Shown: positions 1 through 8,710 of the stretch, piece after piece | Layout of the letters: each line of letters starts with the position of its first letter | How positions within the stretch are numbered: the stretch's first letter is position 1 | Assembly: GCF_027923765.1 (NCBI RefSeq) | Contig: NZ_AP026709.1 | Location: forward strand, 615,501 to 679,500 | Length of the DNA: 64,000 bases | Direction: 5' to 3' | From: Pseudodesulfovibrio nedwellii | Lineage (GTDB): Bacteria > Desulfobacterota > Desulfovibrionia > Desulfovibrionales > Desulfovibrionaceae | The notes under the pieces: model-generated | The model's input: only the letters and a program-made list of their open reading frames with translations | Told to the model about the DNA's origin: nothing | The model's database searches: none | Position numbers and translations under genes: made by a program

Positions 1-280
1 ATCTTTCTGCTTCAAGGGTACGATCCTCAAAAGCAGGTGTCATTTCAATGATTTCAAGTGTTTTTGCTGGTGAATTGAGGTTTAAATACACTTGAGCCCG
101 TTTAAGGATTGCTTCAGGAGAGTCTTCTGCAGTTTCGGTTGCATATTCCTTTTCAAGGCGATCCCAAGCTCCATAGTGTTCAAGCCATTTTTGAAAGGTC
201 TGTTTTTGTGCCGCCAGGCTGTTGGTGCCTGGAATAAGCAAACAGACTATTAATGCGAAAAAGGAAAGCGAAAGTTTCAT
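1..280 (-). CDS. Exported protein, N-terminal part only
   Basis: Reading from the ATG at 280 towards the left edge gives 93 codons without a stop; the C-terminus lies outside the window. The first residues (MKLSLSFFALIVCLLIPG, then NSLAA) form a signal peptide. The mature part is helical and charged, with a phrase about repeat-like helices (AILKRAQVYLNLNSPAKTLE) that resembles a tetratricopeptide-type unit. A GAGGG Shine-Dalgarno sequence precedes the ATG. It could be the helical N-terminal domain of a periplasmic enzyme such as a lytic transglycosylase, but nothing visible proves that. The exported nature is well supported, the function is not known. Confidence 0.6.
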   Translation of the reverse strand, partial: MKLSLSFFALIVCLLIPGTNSLAAQKQTFQKWLEHYGAWDRLEKEYATETAEDSPEAILKRAQVYLNLNSPAKTLEIIEMTPAFEDRTLEAER

Positions 281-666
281 GGTCCCTCAAATGCCGTAAA
301 CGGCTTTTTATTGTCTTCGATCAGGCATTCTTATCAGTCTCGAAAAAAACTCTCAATGGTGAGTTAGTAGAAGTCGAACTTCCCGACGTAAAAAGGGTAT
401 GTCTGATTTTTATCGGAAGTTATGAAAGCTTATTTACCTTCTACTTGTTAAAAGTTTACATAATTTACATTATGAGACAAACGTGTAGTAAGCTGAAATA
501 AAGAGTTAATCTGCATTGTGTTCTGTTGCATGTCAGATCGTCGCTATTCGTCGGCTTATCAATAAGCCCGCCGAAACCGTTAAATGCCCTGTGAGTTAAT
601 TGGATGTGTTTTCTGATCTTGGGGTCGGTTTAATGAGAGAACATCGTTAGGGCTTGAATGAAGGCC
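281..666. other. Intergenic region, no gene recognised
   Basis: About 390 bases upstream of the left-edge gene and downstream of the YHS-like gene. It is AT-rich. An 82-codon plus-strand frame at 253-501 runs through it but has no Shine-Dalgarno sequence and a composition unlike a protein. No RNA gene or convincing promoter was found; the promoter of the left-edge gene presumably lies here. Confidence 0.5.
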
Positions 667-693
667 AAAAAAAAGACCCTGTCTAGGGCCTTT
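667..693 (-). terminator. Intrinsic terminator of the dapL-folK-YHS unit
   Basis: Arms at 672-679 and 686-693 pair completely on the minus strand if one G-U pair is counted (on the plus strand this is an A-C mismatch). Eight T residues follow on the minus strand (plus-strand A run 667-674). The strand asymmetry fits termination of the minus-strand genes ending at 719. Confidence 0.7.
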
Positions 694-718
694 CTCTTTA
701 TGTGATTCGTTGAGAGTT

Positions 719-997
719 TTATTCGTCGTCTTTTTCGATGGTCGTAGCTTGAATTTGTTTCAAGTATTTGTCCCGACATTCATAGGAACAGAACATGTGG
801 ACTTTGTCCCCTTCTCGAACTCGAATAGAACTATCCTTTTCAACATACGTACCGCAAACCGGGTCTTTGACCATTTCGCCGGAGGCCACTTTGTCCTTGA
901 TGACCTTTTCGCTTTGCATTTCCTTTTTTTTCTTGTCGCCCATGAAGAGCTTGTAAACAAGGAAAAGTGCTACGCCAATGACCAGGAATTTCAGCAT
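719..997 (-). CDS. Small membrane-anchored YHS/TRASH-like protein
   Basis: A 92-residue protein. Residues 1-19 are a hydrophobic N-terminal anchor, followed by a lysine-rich stretch. The rest carries the phrase MVKDPVCGTYV and then MFCSYECRDKY, giving a C...C-x3-C pattern typical of small YHS or TRASH-like metal-binding modules. This suggests a membrane-tethered domain that binds a metal ion; the substrate is unknown. It lies 24 bases after folK on the same strand and ends just before a terminator, so it is probably the last gene of the dapL-folK unit. Confidence 0.75.
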   Translation of the reverse strand: MLKFLVIGVALFLVYKLFMGDKKKKEMQSEKVIKDKVASGEMVKDPVCGTYVEKDSSIRVREGDKVHMFCSYECRDKYLKQIQATTIEKDDE

Positions 998-1021
998 GGT
1001 ATGTCTCTTTTATGTATTGGT

Positions 1022-1522
1022 TTAGGCTTTTTGCCAGATTTTACGATCTTCGAGCCGGTATTCAATAGCATCCAGGGCTTCATCGATGGTTGTTCCATCA
1101 GGAAACACGTAGTTTGGTGCGATTTCCTTGAGGGGTACGAGGACAAACGCCCTTTCTTTGGCTCGCGGATGCGGCAAAGTCAGGAAATCCATGTCCATGG
1201 TCACATCACCCCAGGCGACGATATCCATATCCAGCGGCCTAGGGCCACCCTTCACCGTTCTCTCACGTCCCATTTTTGCTTCAATAGCCGTACACGTGGA
1301 CATAAAGCCTTGTGGTGACCAAATTTCGGCATCAATTTCCAGTGCGATCATCTGGTTTGTGAACCACTGTTGATCCTTGACTTCGCCCTGAGGCTCAGTC
1401 TCGTAATATTCGGATACAGCCTTGAGACGTATCTCATCTCCATAGTCTTCAAGCTTAATCAAGGCCTCGTGAAGATTGTCTTCGGTGTCTCCAATGTTGG
1501 AGCCGAGGCTGACATAGCATAT
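1022..1522 (-). CDS. folK: 2-amino-4-hydroxy-6-hydroxymethyldihydropteridine pyrophosphokinase, unusual ATA start
   Basis: HPPK transfers pyrophosphate from ATP to 6-hydroxymethyl-dihydropterin in folate synthesis. Family signatures are present: the N-terminal YVSLGSNIGD strand and turn, the GPRPLDMDIVAWGD metal-binding motif and the HPRAKERAFVLVPL segment. The essential GSNxGD part lies upstream of the first usual start codon in frame (a TTG at 1462), and the frame has no ATG, GTG or TTG before an in-frame TGA at 1555. An ATA at 1522 overlaps the last base of the dapL stop (TAATA in place of the common TAATG) and would give a normal N-terminus, MCYVSLGSNIGD, and 166 residues. I chose it for that reason. 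A point mutation or sequencing error of ATG is the alternative. Confidence 0.85.
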   Translation of the reverse strand: MCYVSLGSNIGDTEDNLHEALIKLEDYGDEIRLKAVSEYYETEPQGEVKDQQWFTNQMIALEIDAEIWSPQGFMSTCTAIEAKMGRERTVKGGPRPLDMDIVAWGDVTMDMDFLTLPHPRAKERAFVLVPLKEIAPNYVFPDGTTIDEALDAIEYRLEDRKIWQKA

Positions 1523-2688
1523 TACAGTTTCGATATTCTGGATACCGCCTCCTCAAGCAGATCGTTATTCACAGTCAGGGAGATACGGAAATACCCTTCT
1601 CCCGGTGTTCCGAAACCATTGCCGGGTGTGAGTACAACGCCTGTCTGTTTCAGAACGTTCGTCACGAATTCCGACGATTTATTTCCATCAGGTACATTGC
1701 ACCACAAATAGAAGGAAGCGTCGGGGACGCGATGGTTTATGCCCACCTTGGTTAAAGCGGCACTTACCACGTCTCTGCGTTCCTTATAAATGGCGCGGAA
1801 TTTTTCAGCGTAGGGTTCGCCATTGCGAAGCGCTGCGATACCGGCTTCCTGAACAGCTTGGAAAATGCCTGAATCCACATTTTCTTTGATCTTGCCCAGG
1901 CCTGCGACCAGATCACTGTTACCTACGGCCATGCCGACACGCCAGCCGGTCATATTGTAGGTTTTGGACAGGGAATGAAATTCGATGCATACCTCTTTGG
2001 CATGTTCGCATTCCATGATTGAAATAGGACGATTGTTCGGATCGTAGTAAATTTCAGTGTAGGCGGCGTCAGAGATGACGATTACATTGAATTCACGGGC
2101 TTTTTCAATCAGTCGGTCATAAAATTCTTTGGTGGCCGTTGCGGCTGTCGGATTGTTTGGATAGCAAACGAAAATCATCTTGGCTTTCGCCCAAGTGTCG
2201 TTGCTAATTGCTTCCAGATCAACCAGATAGTCGTTTTCTTCCAGCAGCGGCAGATATTCCACTATGCCACCGGCAAATTCTGTTGCGACACCATAGACTG
2301 GATAATTGGGCGTAGCCACAAGAGCCAGGTCTCCGGGGTTAATATATGCCAGCGGGAAATGAGCGATGCCTTCTTTGGAGCCGATAAGGCTGACCACTTC
2401 GGTCTGAGCATCAAGGTCCACATCGAAACGTTGCTTGTACCAGTCTGCCACGGCCTGACGATAGGCAGGCATGCCTACATACGAAGGATACTGGTGGTTA
2501 ACGGGCTTTTTAGCTCCTTCATACAGAGCCTCGATGATGAAGTCCGGTGTCGGGAGATCTGGATCACCGATGCCCAAGCTGATGATATCCATGCCCTTGG
2601 CGGCCACTTCTGCTTTAGCCTTGTCGATGGCTGCGAAAAGATATGGGGGCAGCGTTGAAAGGCGGTCGGCCAATTTGAAATTAGACAT
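1522..2688 (-). CDS. dapL: LL-diaminopimelate aminotransferase
   Basis: A class I/II PLP-dependent aminotransferase of 388 residues that converts tetrahydrodipicolinate directly to LL-diaminopimelate for lysine and peptidoglycan. The N-terminus (LADRLSTLPPYLFAAIDKAK, then DIISLGIGDPDLPTP) matches the DapL type found in Desulfovibrio. Further landmarks are NPNNPTA-like CYPNNPTAA, the DAAYTEIYYD block and the PLP lysine in SLSKTYNMTGWRVG. The frame is open further upstream to 2754, but the ATG at 2688 has an AAGGAG Shine-Dalgarno sequence and a promoter overlaps the upstream codons. It fits with lysA at 11888 in the same pathway. Confidence 0.93.
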   Translation of the reverse strand: MSNFKLADRLSTLPPYLFAAIDKAKAEVAAKGMDIISLGIGDPDLPTPDFIIEALYEGAKKPVNHQYPSYVGMPAYRQAVADWYKQRFDVDLDAQTEVVSLIGSKEGIAHFPLAYINPGDLALVATPNYPVYGVATEFAGGIVEYLPLLEENDYLVDLEAISNDTWAKAKMIFVCYPNNPTAATATKEFYDRLIEKAREFNVIVISDAAYTEIYYDPNNRPISIMECEHAKEVCIEFHSLSKTYNMTGWRVGMAVGNSDLVAGLGKIKENVDSGIFQAVQEAGIAALRNGEPYAEKFRAIYKERRDVVSAALTKVGINHRVPDASFYLWCNVPDGNKSSEFVTNVLKQTGVVLTPGNGFGTPGEGYFRISLTVNNDLLEEAVSRISKL

Positions 2689-2725
2689 GTATGAATTCTC
2701 CTTAAATTTCTTCAATGCAAGCACT

Positions 2726-2754
2726 TTCATAATTGCGGCTTGACCCTGTGTCAA
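2726..2754 (-). promoter_or_regulatory. Sigma-70-type promoter of dapL
   Basis: On the minus strand TTGACA (2754-2749) is separated by 17 bases from TATGAA (2731-2726). A transcript start near 2719 would leave about 30 bases of leader before the dapL ATG at 2688. Confidence 0.6.
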
Positions 2755-2898
2755 TCCGAACTGTTGCGCTTTGGGCAGTCCCTTGGTAGCACCTCAAGAG
2801 TTAGAGTGCCGTTTATTTGTATCCAATGTTAGGGCTACTCTTATTTTTAGGATATCATCCAATACTTTAATTGTATCAAATATGATCTGGTCGTGATC

Positions 2899-3822
2899 AT
2901 GAATCGAAAAAAAAATGATAAATCAAGCAAAAACGTCAACCATCCATGGGTTGATCGTTATTTAGAATATGTTTTGATCGAAAAGGGGCTGTCAGAGAAC
3001 AGTGTGTCCGGTTACGCCGAGGATTTACATTCCTTGTTGGCCTTTCTGGATGACAAGTCCTTTTTATTAAAGGACCTTTCGGACAAAACATTGTTTCTTT
3101 ATTTGACATATCTACGGGCCAAGGGGTTGAAAAGTCGTTCTTTGGCTCGTCATTTGTCATCGCTCCGTGGTTTTTTTGCGTATGCCGTCAGTGAAAAGTG
3201 GTACAAAGAAGATCCTGGACATCTTTTGGAGAACCCCAAACTTCCAAAAAAACTTCCAGAATTTTTGACCAAAGAGGAAATATCCCGCCTACTCGCTCTA
3301 CCCGACTCCTCCACCAAGCTTGGAATGCGGGATAAAGTTATGCTTGAACTGCTGTATGCGGCGGGTTTGCGTGTTTCCGAACTTATTGAAATGAAAGTGT
3401 TGGATTTTGATCCTCAGGTGGGCATGCTTAGGGTCTTCGGAAAGGGAGCCAAGGAGCGTCTCATACCAATTCATTACACAGCACAAGACTATTTGAACCA
3501 TTATCTTGAATTCACCCGCCCTTCTTTTAAGCCGGTTGAGGATTTCATGTTCCTTAATCGCTCAGGCAAGGGATTAACTCGTCAAGGTGTATGGAAATTG
3601 ATCAAGAAATTTGCTACATTGGCAGAGATAAAGCGATCCATTTCTCCGCATACCTTCAGACATTCTTTTGCCACGCATCTTTTGGAAGGTGGCGCAGATT
3701 TGCGGACGGTACAATTGCTTTTGGGTCACGCTGATATCAGTGCTACGGAAATCTATACGCATGTGGAATCCAGCCGGTTGAAAATGCTGCATCAGCGATA
3801 CCATCCCCGTTCTTCAATGTGA
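2899..3822 (+). CDS. xerD: Site-specific tyrosine recombinase XerD/XerC type
   Basis: A 307-residue tyrosine recombinase that would act at the dif site to resolve chromosome dimers. The N-terminal SAM-like DNA-binding domain (about residues 15-105) is followed by the catalytic domain. The catalytic set is complete: Arg in AAGLRVSEL, Lys in GKGAKER, His-x-x-Arg in SPHTFRHSF, His in LLGHADIS and the nucleophile Tyr in EIYTHV. Length and layout fit chromosomal Xer proteins rather than phage or integron integrases, and no mobile-element genes surround it. A GTG at 2893 is an alternative start, and neither start has a strong Shine-Dalgarno sequence. XerC versus XerD is not settled by the sequence alone; it reads closer to XerD. 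Confidence 0.9.
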   Translation: MNRKKNDKSSKNVNHPWVDRYLEYVLIEKGLSENSVSGYAEDLHSLLAFLDDKSFLLKDLSDKTLFLYLTYLRAKGLKSRSLARHLSSLRGFFAYAVSEKWYKEDPGHLLENPKLPKKLPEFLTKEEISRLLALPDSSTKLGMRDKVMLELLYAAGLRVSELIEMKVLDFDPQVGMLRVFGKGAKERLIPIHYTAQDYLNHYLEFTRPSFKPVEDFMFLNRSGKGLTRQGVWKLIKKFATLAEIKRSISPHTFRHSFATHLLEGGADLRTVQLLLGHADISATEIYTHVESSRLKMLHQRYHPRSSM

Positions 3823-3845
3823 GTATGAGAATAAAGTGAAATAGA

Positions 3846-6533
3846 ATGAGTAAGAAACAACCGAAATTGTCCGCACCGACCGTTATTACGGGGCATGCCA
3901 ATGCGGATTTTGATGCTCTGGCTGCCATGGTCGCTGCCAGCAAGCTTTACCCTGATGCTGTTCTCATTTTTCCGGGTAGCCAAGAAACAAACCTGCGGAA
4001 TTTCTTCATTGAGAGCACTACTTATCTTTTTAATTTCAAAGCGTTCAAAGATATTGATCCTGCATCGGTAGAGCTACTTGTTGTTGTTGATACCCGTCAA
4101 CGTTCACGCATTCCGCATGTTCGTCCGGTGTTGGATAATCCCAATTTACGCATCCATTTATATGATCACCATCCCGATAGTGATGAGGATTTGCCCGCTG
4201 AAAAAAGTGTGGTGAAGTTCTGGGGGGCAACCACTTCAATTATTGTTGATGAGATTCGGGAACGAGGATTGACGTTGAACATGGAAGAAGCCACCCTTCT
4301 CGGCCTTGGTATCTATGAAGATACAGGGTCCTTTGCTTTTAACACAACGACTCCACATGATTTTAAGGCTGCGGGGTGGCTCAAACAACAAGGCATGGAC
4401 ATTGAGGCCGTGTCTGACCTTTTGTCACGGGAATTATCTGCAGCACAGGTGACTTATCTCGGTGAATTGCTCAAGAATGCGAAGACCTATGACATTCATG
4501 GTGTGGATGTCATTATCACGGAAATTTCCACGGACCGTTTTGTCCCTGACTTTGCGTTGTTGGTTCACAAGCTCATGGATATGGAAAAGATCAAGGTTGT
4601 TTTTGCTCTGGGCAGGATGGCTGATCGAATTCATGTCGTTTCTCGCTCACGCAATCCAGATGTTAATGTCGGGCAGATTTGTTCGTCGCTTGGAGGCGGT
4701 GGTCATGAGGCCGCAGCTTCGGCTACGGTCAAGGATAAAACCCTGGCTGAGTTGCGTGATGATCTGTTTGCATTGTTTTATTCTCAAATTAATCCTCAGA
4801 TCGTGGTGGATGGATTGATGTCCCGTCCGCCTGTGGTTATTGAGGGCGACAAGTCCATGGCGGACGCCGTGGAACTCATGACCCGCTACGGCCTCAAGGA
4901 TGTGCCGGTCGTTTCTGCCAATACGATGAAATGCATTGGTATTATGGGACATAAGACGGCAGATAAGGCTCTCTCCCACCATCTTGGCGATATCGGACTC
5001 AGTGAGTATATGACCCGCAAGTTCGAAACTGTTGAGGTCAAGACGGATCTGTATCGTGTGATGGAGATTATCTTGAGTAATCGTCAGCGTATGCTGCCGG
5101 TTGTTGACGGAGAAGAACTTGTCGGCGTTATTACTCGCACCGATTTAATGAATATGCTCATAGATGAGCCTGCACGTATTCCAGACTCATTGTTGCCGGA
5201 GAGGCGCAGAGAACGGAATATTGCCGCCCAAGTGAAAAATCGTCTCCCACAGAAGATGCTCAATCTGTTGAAATCTGCTGGCGACCTTGGTCATAAATTG
5301 GGGTGGGAGGTTTACGCCGTTGGCGGTTTCGTTCGAGATATTCTTCTTGGAAGGCCAAATTTTGATCTTGATTTGGTCGTCGAAGGCGATGGGATTGAAT
5401 TTGCGAGAAAATTTGCAAGTTTGTCAGGCGGTCGAGTCAAAGCACATTCCAAGTTTAAGACCGCTGTCGTTATCCTTGATGACGGTCAACGTGTTGATGT
5501 GGCGACAGCTCGTCTTGAATATTACGAATATCCCGCAGCCTTGCCCACGGTTGAACTGTCATCCATTAAAATGGATTTGTATCGGCGCGATTTTACAGTG
5601 AATGCCTTGGCGTTGCGGATTAACCCGGGACGGTTTGGGCAGCTCGTGGATTTTTTTGGGGCTGAACGGGATATCAGAAATCGAACCATTCGAGTTTTGC
5701 ATTCATTGAGTTTTGTAGAAGATCCGACCCGTATTCTTCGTGCCATCCGTTTTGAACGTCGTTTTGATTTTCAAATCGGTGGTCAGACCATGCGTCTGAT
5801 TAAAAATGCTTTGAATCTTGAGTTGTTCAGCAAACTTTCGGGCACTCGGGTCATGCATGAATTGCAATGGATCATGAACGAGGAAGACCCACTTGCTTGT
5901 TTTATAAGGATGCAGGAACTTGGGATTATGGCCGCAATTCATCCCTTACTCAAATTGACCAAGGATAAGGTCCAAATTTTGACTGAGCTGGGTAAGGTTC
6001 ATAATTGGTATAAACTCTTGTATCTGGAGCCTGAGATTACGTCCTGGAAGCTCTATATCCTTGGCATGACGATGGGAATCAAGCGAGAAGATATAGGTCA
6101 AGTTACGACCCGTCTACATTTTACCCGCAAGGAAGAAAAAGATTTCAAGCAGTTGCGTGACATGATTGGTGATGCACTCATGAAGCTTATGGGGTGGCGT
6201 GAAGGAAAGTCCAAACTGAGTCGTTTGTACTCGATTCTGCATCCCATTCCCGTAGAGGGCATTTTGTTCCTTATGGCTCGGAGTCGAAAAGAACATATTC
6301 GTCGGAATATTTCACAATATCTTGCACGTTTACGGTATGTTAAAATTGATGTGGATGGTAAGGATTTGTTGAATTTGGGGATAGAACCGGGGCCGATATA
6401 TACTATTATTCTTGATAGACTCATGCGGGCGAAGATTGATGGTCATGTGGAGACTCGAGAGGAGCAGTTGGAGATGGCAATAAAAATTTTCAAAGAAGAT
6501 CTAGTCCAAAATGGAGATTCTACTGAAAACTAG
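3846..6533 (+). CDS. DHH phosphoesterase - CBS pair - tRNA nucleotidyltransferase fusion
   Basis: An 895-residue multidomain protein. Residues about 10-165 form a DHH domain (GHANADFDALAAM, then LYDHHPDSDED), residues about 200-315 a DHHA1 domain ending in GGGGHEAAAS, residues about 320-455 two CBS domains, and residues about 480-890 a class II polyA polymerase/tRNA nucleotidyltransferase with the head motif VGGFVRDILLG and the DLDLVV catalytic aspartates, followed by the RNA-binding helices. This domain order is known from A-adding or CCA-adding enzymes of deltaproteobacteria and Aquifex-type bacteria. It probably matures or repairs tRNA 3' ends; the DHH part may act as a phosphodiesterase or nuclease and the CBS pair may sense adenine nucleotides. 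It starts 23 bases after xerD. Confidence 0.9.
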   Translation: MSKKQPKLSAPTVITGHANADFDALAAMVAASKLYPDAVLIFPGSQETNLRNFFIESTTYLFNFKAFKDIDPASVELLVVVDTRQRSRIPHVRPVLDNPNLRIHLYDHHPDSDEDLPAEKSVVKFWGATTSIIVDEIRERGLTLNMEEATLLGLGIYEDTGSFAFNTTTPHDFKAAGWLKQQGMDIEAVSDLLSRELSAAQVTYLGELLKNAKTYDIHGVDVIITEISTDRFVPDFALLVHKLMDMEKIKVVFALGRMADRIHVVSRSRNPDVNVGQICSSLGGGGHEAAASATVKDKTLAELRDDLFALFYSQINPQIVVDGLMSRPPVVIEGDKSMADAVELMTRYGLKDVPVVSANTMKCIGIMGHKTADKALSHHLGDIGLSEYMTRKFETVEVKTDLYRVMEIILSNRQRMLPVVDGEELVGVITRTDLMNMLIDEPARIPDSLLPERRRERNIAAQVKNRLPQKMLNLLKSAGDLGHKLGWEVYAVGGFVRDILLGRPNFDLDLVVEGDGIEFARKFASLSGGRVKAHSKFKTAVVILDDGQRVDVATARLEYYEYPAALPTVELSSIKMDLYRRDFTVNALALRINPGRFGQLVDFFGAERDIRNRTIRVLHSLSFVEDPTRILRAIRFERRFDFQIGGQTMRLIKNALNLELFSKLSGTRVMHELQWIMNEEDPLACFIRMQELGIMAAIHPLLKLTKDKVQILTELGKVHNWYKLLYLEPEITSWKLYILGMTMGIKREDIGQVTTRLHFTRKEEKDFKQLRDMIGDALMKLMGWREGKSKLSRLYSILHPIPVEGILFLMARSRKEHIRRNISQYLARLRYVKIDVDGKDLLNLGIEPGPIYTIILDRLMRAKIDGHVETREEQLEMAIKIFKEDLVQNGDSTEN

Positions 6534-6596
6534 TGTGTTTCGCGCTTGCCCTCTTGTGGCAAGCGGTGTAGAAAAATTTCAAATTTACGGTGTCTG

Positions 6597-6605
6597 TGAT
6601 ATGAT
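6597..6605 (+). promoter_or_regulatory. Extended -10 promoter before the HIT-lapAB genes
   Basis: TG-A-TATGAT forms an extended -10 element, 63 bases before the HIT gene. The matching -35 (6577-6582, TTTCAA) is poor, as is usual for extended -10 promoters. A hairpin without a T run (8-bp arms 6543-6550 and 6558-6565) sits upstream, just after the preceding gene. Confidence 0.45.
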
Positions 6606-6668
6606 ACCTCAATTAATGCTGTCAGGCTGTCTCATTGAGTATAGTCAAATGCAAGGGATAGAGATTAA

Positions 6669-7157
6669 ATGGAAGTGTTATGGGCGCCTTGGCGTCTGAA
6701 TTATATACTCGGCCCCAAACCGGACGAATGCGTTTTTTGTATTCCTGAAGATTCGTCCGAAGATGAAGAACGATGTATTTTGGCCAGAGGAAAACACTGC
6801 TTTGTTATTATGAACAAATTTCCATATAATAATGGTCATCTCATGGTAACACCGTATAGACATGTGAGTAATCTGACGGATTTGACGCTTGATGAATCCA
6901 ATGATTGCATGCTTTGGCTAAGATATTGTACAACTATTTTAGAAAAAGCTTTTAATCCTCAAGGGATAAATATGGGACTTAATCTTGGGGAAGCGGCAGG
7001 TGCCGGAATTGCTCAGCATTTACATTTTCAGATTGTCCCGCGTTGGAATGGAGACGCTTCATTCATCGCCGTTTTTGGGGAGACAACAGTCATCCCGGAA
7101 CACTTGAATTCAACTTACAGCACACTCAAGCCGCTGTTCGATGAAATAACTGTTTAA
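6669..7157 (+). CDS. HIT family hydrolase, Ap4A phosphorylase-like
   Basis: A 162-residue histidine-triad protein. The catalytic motif is GIAQHLHFQIVPRW, and the substrate-positioning segment NGHLMVTPYRHVS lies at about residues 56-68. An N-terminal Cys pair (CVFC) fits the zinc-binding form of this subgroup. Such proteins hydrolyse or phosphorolyse nucleotidyl compounds such as Ap4A in the cytoplasm. It begins 135 bases after the preceding gene and is followed by lapA after 10 bases, so it probably leads the HIT-lapA-lapB unit. The exact substrate cannot be read from the sequence. Confidence 0.9.
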   Translation: MEVLWAPWRLNYILGPKPDECVFCIPEDSSEDEERCILARGKHCFVIMNKFPYNNGHLMVTPYRHVSNLTDLTLDESNDCMLWLRYCTTILEKAFNPQGINMGLNLGEAAGAGIAQHLHFQIVPRWNGDASFIAVFGETTVIPEHLNSTYSTLKPLFDEITV

Positions 7158-7167
7158 GGAGATTTTC

Positions 7168-7527
7168 ATGCGTTTTATCAAAGTCCTGTTTCTGTTGGCT
7201 CTTTTTGTTTTTTCCATCCTTTTCTTCAGCCAGAATATTGAATCGTTGCAGCAGGAGTTGACGCTGATTTTGGATGTCCCCTATATTGCTACGTTGCACT
7301 CCATTCCCCTGCCGTTCAGCGTTTTGATTCTGACTGCATTTGTCGCCGGTTCCTCGCTGACCATGATCTATTTCATCGTTGACAAATTCCGTGCCTGTTC
7401 CAAGCTCAAGGAATGTCGTACTCGTATGGCTAGCCTTGAACAGGAACTCAACTCTTTACGCAATCTGCCTATCAGTGAAGGTCAACCTTACGCTGAGTCC
7501 AAGGAAAACGAAGAAGAGAACGTATAA
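7168..7527 (+). CDS. lapA: LapA family inner-membrane protein (DUF1049)
   Basis: A 119-residue protein with two transmembrane segments (about residues 3-21 and 47-70), then a short coiled-coil (KLKECRTRMASLEQELNSL) in the cytoplasm. This is the layout of LapA (YciS), which works with LapB in controlling lipopolysaccharide assembly in enterobacteria. An AAGGAG Shine-Dalgarno sequence precedes the ATG, and lapB follows after 8 bases. The pairing with lapB is the strongest argument for the name. Confidence 0.8.
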   Translation: MRFIKVLFLLALFVFSILFFSQNIESLQQELTLILDVPYIATLHSIPLPFSVLILTAFVAGSSLTMIYFIVDKFRACSKLKECRTRMASLEQELNSLRNLPISEGQPYAESKENEEENV

Positions 7528-7535
7528 GGATTCAT

Positions 7536-8687
7536 ATGGTTTGGCAATTTTTCAATCGCAAGAAGGCATCGACCTTCGACGAGAATGTCAGGGCTGCCCG
7601 TGAAGCTGGGGGTGGGATTTCCCTGCCTGTTCAGGATACCCGTGCGGCCATTGAGGAACTCAGCCAGGTTGTTAAAAATGACCCGGAAGCAGTTGAAATT
7701 TATCTCGCGCTGGGTAGCTTATACCGTTCGCAGGGTGAGATCGAAAGAGCCATTCAAATTCGAAATAGTCTTATTGTCAGACCTGGCCTTGATCGTAAGT
7801 TCAAGGCCAGGGCCTGGTTTGAATTGGGTCGTGATTTTAGACGTGCCGGTTTTCTTGATCGTGCTGATAAAGCCTTTCTGGAAGCTCGTTCGCTTGGTCA
7901 AGATCCGACCGCTATTCATCAGGAGATGGCCCGTTTGGCAGCAGAACGGGGCGACTTTGAAAAAGCTGCCGATTCATACGGGCAACTGAATCTTCCTTTG
8001 CCCCAGGCTCATTATCTTGTTCGTCTTGCTTTAGATCGTTTTTCTGAAGGCAATAATTCTCAGGCGCATAGGGCATTACGGCATGCCATCCGTGCCTACC
8101 CTGGAGCTGTCGAGGCTTGGCTTGAGCAAATAGTTCAGGCGTACAAGACAGGTAATGCAACCAAGGTCGCTGATATTCTGGGGCAAGCTCTTGAGCATGT
8201 CGCGCCAGATTTGCGCTTTGTGCTGTTTGAAGGTCTTTTCCTTGCAGCCAACCGTGCCGAAACAGCAAAACAGACTTCCTTTGGTGAAGAAAATGAGTGG
8301 TCGCGTGTCTGTAACGATGAAAAATTGGTCAATGCGATATTGCCGATTATCGAGAGACAGGACCCTGATGTCCTTCTGCTCTATTATGGGGCCATGTTCC
8401 TGCTCCGTCTCGAGGATTTGGAGAATGCACAGTCTTGGTTGGAAAAGGCATTGATGCTCCAATCTGACTTTTGGATGGCTCGACTTGAACTTTTCGAATT
8501 GTCTCGTAACGACCAGACGTTAACGCCTTTCTATAAGGAACAACTTTCGTTCTTTACTGGCCGAGCTCGTAAAGTGCGTCGTTTTTTCTGCCGTCGTTGC
8601 GGTTTGAAGCGGGATCAATTGTTTTTTAACTGTCCCCGTTGCCGAAGCTGGCACTCCATTGCTTTTCGCACGGATATTTCCGAATAA
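7536..8687 (+). CDS. lapB: Lipopolysaccharide assembly protein LapB-like, TPR plus rubredoxin-type metal domain
   Basis: A 383-residue protein with tetratricopeptide helices over most of its length (for example VEIYLALGSLYRSQGEIERA) and a C-terminal knuckle with CRRCG and CPRC pairs that resembles the rubredoxin-like metal site of LapB (YciM). In E. coli LapB adjusts LpxC turnover and so balances lipopolysaccharide and phospholipid synthesis. Here the N-terminus is short and not clearly a membrane helix, which differs from E. coli; LapA next door could supply the anchor. Its last codons precede the mutS GTG start by 23 bases. Confidence 0.82.
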   Translation: MVWQFFNRKKASTFDENVRAAREAGGGISLPVQDTRAAIEELSQVVKNDPEAVEIYLALGSLYRSQGEIERAIQIRNSLIVRPGLDRKFKARAWFELGRDFRRAGFLDRADKAFLEARSLGQDPTAIHQEMARLAAERGDFEKAADSYGQLNLPLPQAHYLVRLALDRFSEGNNSQAHRALRHAIRAYPGAVEAWLEQIVQAYKTGNATKVADILGQALEHVAPDLRFVLFEGLFLAANRAETAKQTSFGEENEWSRVCNDEKLVNAILPIIERQDPDVLLLYYGAMFLLRLEDLENAQSWLEKALMLQSDFWMARLELFELSRNDQTLTPFYKEQLSFFTGRARKVRRFFCRRCGLKRDQLFFNCPRCRSWHSIAFRTDISE

Positions 8688-8710
8688 AAATCCAACATTT
8701 CAGGTTTCAC

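Noticed and set aside
253-501. 82-codon plus-strand frame at the left end
   Set aside because: No Shine-Dalgarno sequence, overlaps the start of the exported-protein gene, and composition unlike a protein.
2755-2892. Possible riboswitch or attenuator upstream of dapL
   Set aside because: A few short stems are present, but no known riboswitch core is matched, and the good promoter at 2726-2754 lies downstream of them, so they would not be in the transcript.
2899-3822. Tyrosine recombinase as sign of an integrated element
   Set aside because: Length, domain layout and neighbours fit the housekeeping Xer recombinase; there are no attachment repeats, tRNA or phage genes nearby.
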